Shown here piece after piece: positions 34,224 through 43,205 of a stretch of 64,000 nt of DNA. The notes beneath the pieces are model-generated. The model was not told the origin of the DNA and did no database searches. It saw only the letters and a program-made list of their open reading frames with translations. Position 1 is the stretch's first letter, and the number at the start of each line of letters is the position of its first letter. The position numbers were made by a program, and so were the translations under genes. Source of the stretch: Ectocarpus siliculosus (Eukaryota; Sar; Phaeophyceae; Ectocarpales; Ectocarpaceae); the NCBI GenBank assembly GCA_000310025.1, contig FN649743.1, positions 2,096,872 to 2,160,871 on the forward strand. Direction: 5' to 3'.

Positions 34224-35360
34224 GTGTGCACCCTCAGCGCCGAAGCGGTGGCGGGGCAAACACCATCAGAGGTATGCGCTCGGTCTCCCTGAATTCGTCA
34301 ACAAAGCTCGTGTCTTCGCGGTAGAAAGGTCAAGGCGGGAGAACATGGCATTTGCGATTGTTTCAGGCTTGGTGCTCTGTTCGTTCCGCCAACACAATGC
34401 TTCCATTTCGCCACGTCTAGTGCACTTCTTGGGTTGTTCGACGAGTCCGAGCCAATGGCTGTTTGTTGCTCTTTCGATCGCACGGAACGAAGAGGAACAT
34501 AACACGAAAGGCGTTGGCCTGGCCTTCATGATGCGCCCTGCTCACCGCAGGATAAACACGACAACAGCACTTTACCCGGGAGCAAGCACCGCCCCGTCGA
34601 GATTGTTGAGCGCGCCTCGAGCCGCCCCACATTTGCGGGGGCCCGCAAAGCCACACCAGGGTGCTGAATCTTCAATCTTCTCACACACACTCCTCGGCAC
34701 TGTAGATAAACTCTGGGTTGGGCGATCTCGGTGTTGCAAACTGGTCACACGTCACGGTTGCTCCAGAAACCGTTGGGGTGTCAAAGCTTTGTCTTCCCTC
34801 AAAAGCGTTTGCACAGACACACACACCAAATGCTTTGTGCGTTGGTGCAGCATTGATCGTAAGTTTCCTTCACAAACGAGCATCGCAGGTGCTTCACACT
34901 ACCTCAGGGGCGCGCGTGGCAGGCCCCGAAAGGAAACATCAACATTTGTCATTGTTTTCAGTCGTGGTATTAATTGCATGCGTTTCCTCCGGCGAGTTTA
35001 CTCTGCGGCGATCAGTGCTTTTTACGTTAGACAAGTGATACAATTCTCATGCAGGGTACCAAGGAAAAAAAATGCACACAGACATACACACACCGCGCTT
35101 GTAGACGACGGAAGCAGTACTTCGCGCACGGTCGTTCATGGGACCCCGAGAGTGTTGGTTTGCACATGGGTGAAGGGAAGAAAAGGAAAAGGAAAACGAA
35201 AACGAAAACGACTACATACCCTGACTGGTTTCGGGCTGAACCGTAGCCGGCGCAACCGCAGGAGATAGCGCCATCACAACTGGTCCCGATGGCCGTCACA
35301 AGCGGGACCGGTGCCGTCGCGAGGGGGCGTGTCGTCGCCACGGAATGAGGTAGAACTGTT
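34224..35360. other. Downstream of the tyrosinase pseudogene; nothing recognised
   Basis: A long plus-strand frame (34345-35268) is open but Arg/Ser/Thr/His-rich without any motif I know, and I could not find the missing tyrosinase C-terminal motifs in it. Contains a GGAAAA/CGAAAA repeat at ~35181-35211. Confidence 0.4.
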
Positions 35361-35767
35361 TTTGTTGTGGCACGGGGGGGGGGTACTCTTATGTTTTGCA
35401 TGCCTTAGCGGTTAGACCATTGACCACGCGTCCTCGCGAGGACGGAGCATTGTTCCCACAGGACCGATCACCGATGGCCAGTCGTTCCTTCCTACTTTCC
35501 CAAAGGTGGCTCAAAAATGTCTTCCCTAGTCTGTCTATCCTAACGATATCCCTTCCCGCCTTTTCAAACCACTTCCTACTCCCCAGTACAGCTACCGTCC
35601 TCTCCTGTCTACTCCATGCCTCAAACATCTCCCTGTACGTCCCTTGTATTTTTCCTAGCTCAGTCATGTACACTTCCCTCTCCTCTTCGTACCACGGACA
35701 TTTCCGCGACTACATGAACACGGTCTTCGCATTCGAAGCCGCAATCACGTTTGTTGTGGCACGGGGG
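35361..35767 (-). mobile_element. 5'-truncated LINE copy with 18-bp target duplication
   Basis: On the minus strand it encodes MYMTELGKIQGTYREMFEAW through FLSHLWESRKERLAIGD to the LINE end, closely matching 32216-32498. The upstream Cys/His motif is frameshifted. It ends in a C run (G run 35374-35383 on the plus strand). An 18-bp exact direct repeat, TTTGTTGTGGCACGGGGG, flanks it at 35361-35378 and 35750-35767. The duplication itself ends in the G run. Confidence 0.85.
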
Positions 35768-36053
35768 AGAGAGAAAATGAATAAGAATGGAACTGAGGAG
35801 ATAATACACACATATCAATTCAAAAGTCATCCAAACATTTCTACCACTTCGGTTTTCTGCCAAACCCGCCTAAAAATACTTCCAACAACAAATGCTCACC
35901 TCCGCCAATACACGGGCGCTCGGCTGAAGCTACCGTTCCCTGAGTTGATGGACACAATGGACTGAAGAATTCCCCGGTGGCGACCTTCGAAGAAAGGGTT
36001 TTTCTTCCTCCTGGCATTATCATAAAACCTCGCTGGCGTGTCTCTCCCGTGCA

Positions 36054-38230
36054 TCACTGGCTCCCTAAAGCTGTTACACTTGGGTCGTCCAAGGATATTC
36101 CTTGTGCCACAGCATCACCGTGAACGAGGGTGATGTACTCCGTCCGTGCGATGTGGGGGGCCCAGTTGGGAATGACAAAGCACTGGCGTCCGATGTATTT
36201 CATAGGATCCCGGTACCACTTGCCACCGAAGCACTTGCCGTTGACGTCAAATGGTCCCGTTGTATCGCCGAGCTTGCTCTTGCTAGCAATCTCCATGCGC
36301 TTTTGCAAGGTCTTAAGCTTTTCTGCTGGCAATTTTCCCCGGATGTTTCGCCTCCAGCTTCCTCAGCTGCCCCAGCAGCTCCGACCTCTTCGTGCCAAAA
36401 GCTCGCTCATGAGCGGACGACACACATGACCACGAACACAGAGAAAGTTTCTCCACCATCTCGCTTTTCTCGTCGTGAATTACCGCACCTGAGTCATGTC
36501 ACGATGGGGGTGCTCGATATTTTGTTTGAGTCTCAAGCAGCAGAATGTCGATACTTCGGCATCTTAGAGCTGACATTGGTCTTGTTTGTCTGATTTCCTA
36601 TTACCCAGACAACAACACGAGAAACGAGGTGCACACCTTTCTTTGTTGGAATGACTCACCGTTCTGTGCGTTTTCGACTTCTTGCAGACCAGATCCCGAG
36701 CCACTCCGCCGTGTACATGTGAATTTCGTGCCAAGCACCTCAGCGCACACTGGGACCGCGTGACCGCGCTGGTCACACGGTCCGTGTAGCCATATGCGTG
36801 GCTGAATGAAGACACGTCTTGGAGAGAGATACCTTGTGTGATCAACCGCTCGACGACGGGGGTTATCCAGTCCGCTTCTAGGTGACTCTCGTCCGTCTTC
36901 CGCCAGTACTTCTTGTTTTTGGCCCGAATTTCCCAACACATGTCCACCTCCTCGGTGTTCACCTTGGACATGATAGGAAGTATGCCATTCGTTTCTAAGA
37001 TGCTGTGCGCCATATACAGCTGCTGTCTCCGCTCCTTCGGTTCGACGGTGGCATCGAGTCTACCTCGGTCGTGTTTCCTTCCATTCCCATATTGCGGATC
37101 GCAGTTTTCGATGTCCGTCGTAATTTCTTCTTTTGGGCAGCCACCGTCTTGTAACTCTCGTAATAGGTGATCACAATCTGCTCCCCTTTGATATCTGGTT
37201 TCGCGCAATCTCGAGGCAATGTTAAAGAATTGGTCGTTTTTCCGCGTGGGCGCCACTTTCGACCTGCGTTCCGACGTAGCCCTGATGCTTCCGAGGTGAA
37301 CGGGTCTCGTCGGCAAAAGGAGGCGGCTTAATGGGACTTGTGTGTACCAACTGAATCTCCGATCCTTTTCCTTCTCCTTGCCATTGGATGCTCTGGCCAA
37401 AATCGTCCTCATGGCTAGACAATGCCTAGCTGACTCCGAATTTTTCATTTTTCAACTTTATCTTATCACCCTACCCTTGGTCCAATACATAGCCACAAGG
37501 AAGCTCGCTGAAAAGGCCACTAGCGACGGGTGTAACCCATGAATCGATGCTAGTGAAACGCCCCAACTTCCACGACTCCTGTGCCCCTCTCAATATATGC
37601 TTGACGAACACTAGGTGATTGTCGTGAAACCCTGTGCCAGACTCTCCCAAAAGCCCATCCTTGTTTTCTGACACCCCCAGCATCTCCAAAAAAGATCCTT
37701 CTTTCTTAATGTCCCTCGCCAGATCTTTGTCCGCAGAAACCAGATCGCGTTCATGAGCGCTCACAGTATCCACCCGTCTAAGATTGTGTACGGTGTCCCA
37801 GATGAACTTTCGTAATATACCCTCTTCCTCCTTGTCTGTCCCATCCACTAGCTTCTTACCAGGCAAGGGTTCCTTGTCGAGATTGGCGTCTTGAATCACG
37901 AAGTTGTAAACGTGTACATACGCTATGCACAGGGCAGCGCAAAGAAATATGTTAAAATCTGCGCTTCTCGTCTTGGAGCGAAACGGCACCCTGGTTGTCG
38001 ACGGCGTGCTCGTGAACTTCGGACGTGGACCGCTTGCTATCATCGGAGCCATCATCCCAGCATACAGAGTACAAGACGGTGGGGCTCTTGCCAATCGCAA
38101 CACTTTTGACAACCCCCTCTCGTTTATGGTTGCAACCCGACCGTACACGCGTCCCGCCGACCCCAGCCCCTGGGGGTATATTTCCGTATAGCCGCACGTC
38201 ATACTTTTCACACTTACGGTAAACTTCCAT
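36054..38230 (-). pseudogene. Broken gene of unknown family
   Basis: Successive minus-strand frames read as protein. 38230-37952 contains YDVRLYGNIPPGAGVGGTRV and VLYSVCWDDGSDDS, reminiscent of a Tudor/agenet-type fold (weak). ~37850-37490 has FIWDTVHNLRRVDTVSAHER and GRFTSIDSWVTPVASG. ~37440-37220 has GSEIQLVHTSPIKPPPFADE. 37219-36600 switches frame within a Lys run (KTVAAQKKK) and then reads MAHSILETNGILPIMSKVN and EADWITPVVERLITQGISL. 36332-36054 has YRDPMKYIGRQCFVIPNWA. The frame changes lack convincing splice sites, so I call it a pseudogene. It might be the 3' continuation of the PHD-finger gene upstream on the same strand. Confidence 0.4.
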
Positions 38231-38335
38231 CGGAAAACACCTCTTCGCAATCTTCGCAACTGCAGCATGGCATGATGAGTTTCTAATAAAGTTATGCCTC
38301 GGAGGTCTGGCGGGGCTGATCTTTCTCTCTCATCA

Positions 38336-38521
38336 TCAACCTCGCCGGCTCTCTTCTTGCTCGACTCCACCAACTCGTTTTGTTCTACAGTGAGAATCTT
38401 GAAAAATGTGTCTGAAAGAACTCTTATTCGCGGTCCCTCGACGATCCCCCTGCTTTTTCTCACCAGCCTTGTCCGCGCCCTTATCCTCTCTGCTCTCCTC
38501 CTCCTCGTCCTCCTCCTCCTC

Positions 38522-38552
<31 letters not shown>

Positions 38553-39068
38553 TCCTCGCCGTTTTCCCCCACACAAGACCTCTGGCACTCGGGGGCAAAA
38601 CCACTGTATCGCAGGACAGGACGAAAACAAGTTGTGCAGAAACGGTTTGTTTGTGGCCAGGATGAATCACATGTCATTAATTGTACTCCAAAATGAGCAG
38701 ATCTGGTCTGGTATCCATTTATCAGGATTCACCCACCTTGCCATCTGGTTCCTCGTCGAGGCCGACATATGCAAAGTGATACATGTAGGCTTTGTCACAA
38801 TACCGGCCACCGCCAAGCTCGTTATCACAAAGCACCATCTTTTCGAGCCCGTCGCTTCCACACGCCATGCACGGTCGATCGTCATTTTCCTCGCTGCTTT
38901 CCTCGACCGTTTTCGCCACTCCCCTCGACACAGCCGCAGCGATGGCTTCAACATCAGCGGCGGTAGGGGCAGCAGCTACAGCCTCCTTCTCCTTCCGTTC
39001 CTCTTCCTCCAGCTGCTTCTGCCTGGTCGCCACCCTGGCTTCCGCCGCTGCTTTTTCTTCATCTGTCC
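38336..39068 (-). CDS. PHD-finger-like exons with acidic tract (partial)
   Basis: Exon 39068-38737 (AG acceptor, GTGGGT donor, phase 0) encodes a charged helix, then an acidic linker EESSEENDDRP and a PHD-type zinc finger: CMAC, VLCDN, RYCDKA, YHFAYVGLDEEPDG. The Cys normally three residues after the His is Tyr here. The last Cys pair is probably CTTC, encoded near 38640 and followed by a long poly-Glu tract from a (GGA)n repeat (minus strand, ~38490-38560). The ~30-nt gap to the nearest usable acceptor is too short for a normal intron, so the join is unresolved. PHD fingers typically read histone H3 tails in the nucleus. The missing ligand and unclear joins argue for decay. Confidence 0.5.
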
Positions 39069-39409
39069 ACGCTTACCGGTGTGTATCGTACTTATCGGGT
39101 TGTCTGCCGTCGCGGATTGCTCGACGTGCTCCTCTGCCTACCAACACTACATGCTCGCCACCACCAGCGCTCCCCTGGGTAAATGCGGACAAGGGTTGAT
39201 AATATGTCGTGGTTCCGGGTAGCTTGGTTCGCCATCACGGTCAACATATATCTTTACCTTTTTGCTTTACCCGACCACCCGACTTCAAGAATAATTTAGC
39301 TTACCGCTTCATCCTCTTCCGTTGTCACCACCGCCCCTGAGGTTATTGCGCGAGTGCCGCAGAGCATCCTCTTCTCTCGCGCGCCCTCGCCTGCGCCTGT
39401 ATCCGCGGC

Positions 39410-40535
39410 TCAGCTTGCCGCTTGTGCCCTTACCACGCCTACCTCTTCTGTGCCGGCGACCCCTGCCGCAGCGACCACGCCAACCACGGCCGCGCCAGCC
39501 GTGAAGGCTCCCGCGGTTGTTGCTGCGGCGGTGGCAAAGCCGACGAGACTTCTTGGTCCGAGGCCGGGTAGGATCCACGGAAGCCTGTTCGCTCTCATCC
39601 ACGTCCATGCCAACCCCCTCCCCGCCCACAGTTGTCCCCTCTTCCCGCTCATCGCCCTCGACCGCCTCCGCCCCCCGTGCTGCTTCAGCCTCTGCCTTCC
39701 GCGCCTCGCACGCTTTCTTCCTCGTTACCGCACGCTTCTCGTTCTTCTTCTTGCTGCGAATGGTGCTGGCGTTTGCCACAGCTACTTTGATCCTTGCCCC
39801 CAACTGTTTGCATAGGCGTGACGAAAACAATAAACACAAAATGAGCCTCATATTTCCTCCTGTAACATTTACTGCCCGTGCAAGCGCGACCGCAAAAAAC
39901 TAGAAAAACCGAAAAAATAACATCAACTAAGTAATCACCTCGGCATGCCTGCGGGTTCGCTGGCTTCCAGTAGTCGTTTCGCCAGTCCTGGGGTTGACCA
40001 CGTGTGTGTACGGATAGAGGCACATTGAATATCGCGGAGAAGGGCTCCGATGCAGGCTCCGAGGAACCAGGTGCCGAGGCACCAGGCTCTGAGGCAGGCG
40101 CAGGGATAGCCGGTGCGAAGACGTTGCTGGGATCGTAGGAAAGGAGGGTTGCTGTGCACAAGGACGCCGCGATTTCCTTGGCCTCCGCGGACATCTCGGG
40201 GTCCCGGTCGAAGAAATTCGCCTGAAAATGGCGCAATAGCGTGCACGCGAGGGGTGTGTCACTTTGTGAGCCGTGGACTCGAAGCGGTTGTTTTCATGCA
40301 GAACACATCCAGCGTGCTCCAGGGGCTCCGTCCTGCCGTCGATGTCTGTTAGCGAACCACGTTCTGCCACAATCCGCGTGTATCATATTACGCGTTCTTT
40401 TTCGGGATCTCTTGCTCCCATATCTCCCGTAGATCGGACGCCATCTCCTCCATCTCGCCACCACCCGTTAAGGCCCCAAACGCTTCTTCGTCGTCAAGGA
40501 ACGTCCGCCCCGCGTGCACGGTCATCTCGGTCCAA
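39410..40535 (-). CDS. Exons of an unknown protein, probably 5' part of the PHD-finger gene
   Basis: Two well-supported pieces join in phase 0: a piece ending ...HENNRFESTAHK at 40263 (donor GTGACA) and exon 40221-39939 starting ANFFDRDPEMSAEAKEIAAS (acceptor TTTTCAG), Pro/Ala/Ser-rich in its middle and ending PANPQACRG. Upstream, ~40535-40395 reads TEMTVHAGRTFLDDEEAFGA; its link is unresolved. Downstream, ~39816-39560 reads ARIKVAVANASTIRSKKKN, Lys/Glu-rich. I recognise no domain. Co-orientation with the PHD exon suggests one gene. Confidence 0.4.
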
Positions 40536-40544
40536 ACTTGGACC

Positions 40545-40700
40545 CGGTCGATGCCAATAAGAAAGACACACACACCATGCCGCCCCCTCACGGGGTCCCA
40601 GTTAATGGCATTTAGAAGTGGTTGTGTTTTCAACCGCACTGAGACTGACGTCTTTTCATTGGTCAGCCGGTTAGCGCGGTCGATGCTAATAATAAAAAAA
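40545..40700 (-). repeat. Dispersed CCAAT/CRE-core repeat, copy 2
   Basis: Minus-strand copy: GCATCGACCGCGCTAACCGG, then CTGACCAATGAAAAGACGTC and AGTCTCAGTGCGGTTGAAAA, with a second partial unit start (GGCATCGACCGGGTCCAAG) at ~40533-40556. It directly borders the exon remnant ending at 40535. Confidence 0.8.
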
Positions 40701-40897
40701 AACACTCACACACACCCCGCCTTCAACCCCCCTCACCTCCCCCGGCCATACCTACCTGCCCACCCTTCCCTCACCTCGCCTCAGTTTTAAGCCCCGATTG
40801 TACGTAACCAAGGTCAGAGCCAGTAACACTCTTGTACTGATCCTCACCACGGTTGTCTCTTCCTTCGCTCCAAACTTTACAAGATGACACGTCCAGC

Positions 40898-41014
40898 ATG
40901 GCGGAGGCACAGAAGCAACACGAGGAACGGTCGAGGAACCTCCTCAACTGGCAGAGGCTCAAGAACTTCGCCAATGGTTCGTGTGGACCGTACGCCCTGC
41001 TTCAGCAACTCCTG
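40898..41014 (+). CDS. Candidate first exon of an unknown gene
   Basis: ATG at 40898 opens MAEAQKQHEERSRNLLNWQR and runs to CTCCTG|GTAATT at 41014 (phase 0). The composition is protein-like and the frame stays open past the donor. It points away from the minus-strand exons ending at 40535, so the two may share a promoter. No downstream exon was found before the repeats at 41090. Confidence 0.25.
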
Positions 41015-41089
41015 GTAATTGTTCACGGGATGCATCCACGCGACGCCGAGTCGATCTTCGTCTCGAAGAACACCCCGACCATACGTCGC

Positions 41090-41240
41090 CTCGCTAACCG
41101 GCTGACCAATGAAAAGGCGTCAATCTCAGAGTGTGTGTGTGTGTTTATCGTAGTGTGTGTCTTTATCATTAGCATCGACCGCGCTAACCGGCTGACCAAT
41201 GAAAAGACGTCAGTCTTAGTGCGGCTGAAAACACAAAACA
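41090..41240 (+). repeat. Dispersed CCAAT/CRE-core repeat, copy 3 (tandem pair)
   Basis: Two head-to-tail units about 100 bp apart. The first core reads CTGACCAATGAAAAGGCGTC, the second CTGACCAATGAAAAGACGTC, each preceded by CGCTAACCGG and separated by a GT-rich spacer ending CATTAGCATCGACCG. Confidence 0.85.
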
Positions 41241-41369
41241 CTTCTATCTGAGTGTGTGTGTATGGCGAAGGCTGTTAAGGTAGGTTTGCCTAGGTCTACC
41301 TTTGTGTGGGGTGTGTGTGTAAGAGAACCCGGGGGATATTTTGTTTTGGATTAGGGTAAGCCCGGATGG

Positions 41370-42112
41370 CGTGCACGGGCCAGCAAAAGCGGGGGAGACA
41401 ACCCACGGAGTGGGTCAAGGTTGTAGAGGACGTATGGAAGGGGTTCGAATTTGGCGAAGGTGAAACGCTGGAAACGGAGGGTCTGGAAGGGTTCAAGGAG
41501 AAGATATATATCTGTTGCTTGTGCCGAGAGAGAAGAGCATAATCTAAGGAAATAAACCAACTATAAGGAGGGTCTAGAATTGTACAAATGTTGAAAGAAG
41601 GAAAGGGCTCAAGGATTACCTACATCGATCAATGGATGCAGGGACAAAGCTGAAGGTCAAATTTAGGACCTGGGACACTGGCCTTCGAGAACGAACATAG
41701 ACGAAGATTTCGGAAGGGAGATGATGAAGACGCCAAGTTTAAATGTGATTGCCCCGCCGAGTGCGAAGACCGGGTTCATGCAGTTGCGGAGTGTTCGTTG
41801 TACAAGAAGGAGAGGGAAGTGTACATGACTGAACTGGGAAAAATAGAAGGAAGGTACAAGGAGAGATGTTTGAGGCATGGAATAGCGAGGAAAAGACGGT
41901 AGCCGTACTGGGGCATATAGGAAGTGGGTTGAAAACGTTTATCATATGTGGATAGACAGACTAGGGAAGACATTCTTGAGCCACCTTTGGCAAAGTAGGA
42001 AGGAACGATTAGCCATCCGTGATCGGTCCTGTGGGAACAACACTCCGTTCTCTCGAGGACGCGTGGTCAATGATCTAACCGCTAAGGCATGCAAAACATA
42101 AGAGTACGCCCC
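41370..42112 (+). mobile_element. 5'-truncated, degenerate LINE 3' fragment
   Basis: Parallels 31770-32516 of the best LINE copy (GGGGGAGACAACCCACGGA ... GCATGCAAAACATAAGAGTA) with many substitutions and frameshifts. The Cys/His region survives only in pieces. Ends GAGTACGCCCCCCC followed by CACACA. Confidence 0.8.
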
Positions 42113-43205
42113 CCCACACACACACTCATGTTTTGTTATAGAGCCTCTTTCGTATGTGCTACCGAAGAAGAGAAGGCTTCCAGGTGTGGGAAATCGGCTG
42201 TCGCGCCGTGATCAAACGGAAACAAACGCGGTGAACGAAGCAAAATCGGTCGGAAATAAAGTGCAAAACTCCCAGCCTTATCATTTTACGTCGAGAACCG
42301 GTGCCCATTCTGCACGTACTGTTTCATTCCCAAGAAGGATGATATTGTGTGGGACATGAACCATGTGTAGTAACACTCATGAACCCATGAGTTAAATAGT
42401 ACCAGGGCTGAGGGACTGCTCCAGGAAGACCAGAGACAGTTTTTCGTACACAACACACAAAATACCGTTGCAGGCGTACGAGGTTGTTATCTCAACACGA
42501 GGTTACACTTGCACGCAACACGACAAATAATCAGTATCTCTGTTCTGCGGCCCTCTTGTCATCACGTGTTGGTAGGTGGCGGGCGGGATTTGAACCCGGG
42601 TTTTCTGCCGCAAAAATCAAGGCGTACCACGGGTTGTAGGGATACATGTCTTCGTCGTCGGCAGCGCGAAAAAGAAGAGCGGAGAATCGTTCGTCCTCGA
42701 CGGACATTTTGGAGGAAATGTGAACTCTCTGTAAAGCTCTCACCTCCACCACAAAACTCTGGATTTCTTTTCCCCCGATAAAACGGAGGGCGAAATTGTT
42801 GTGGAATCACGAGGCTACTGTAAGTAGGCCTGATGCCTTCGCTCCTCTGTTCATGGCATACTTGGCACGTTGAAGTGACACGAGTACGAAGAGCAACACA
42901 AGAGATTCTCACGAACCCACCCCAAAGTCGGTGTTTACGGTATACTCCACTCTTCAGCGCAAGGATGCGCAAGATAATAACTATCGTTAGTGTGTAAAGT
43001 GTCAACACAAGTAGTCAGCTCCAGGTCATGAGCCCGGACCACAATAGCGAATCGCATCCGTAACATATCCCATGCATGGGCTACGACGTACCCGTTGCTA
43101 TCAAAATTCCGTGGTACTACATCGGCATAGGACGACTTGACGTGGTTCTTCGACGACCCCACAGCGTGCCGCCTTCCTTGCTACCATTTTACGGTACGAC
43201 TTCTT
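42113..43205. other. Intergenic; tRNA-like fragment near 42585-42650
   Basis: No gene supported. The minus strand at about 42585-42650 contains a T-arm/B-box-like GGGTTCAAATCCCGCCCGC after AGAAAACCC, but no matching 5' acceptor stem, so it is at most a tRNA-derived relic. Confidence 0.4.

Noticed and set aside
34345-35268. 307-codon plus-strand frame downstream of the tyrosinase exons
   Set aside because: No tyrosinase CuB motif and no other domain; Arg/Ser/Thr/His-rich, likely chance.
38490-38560. Leu-rich (CTC)n plus-strand frame resembling a membrane segment
   Set aside because: It is the antisense of the poly-Glu (GGA)n tract on the minus strand.
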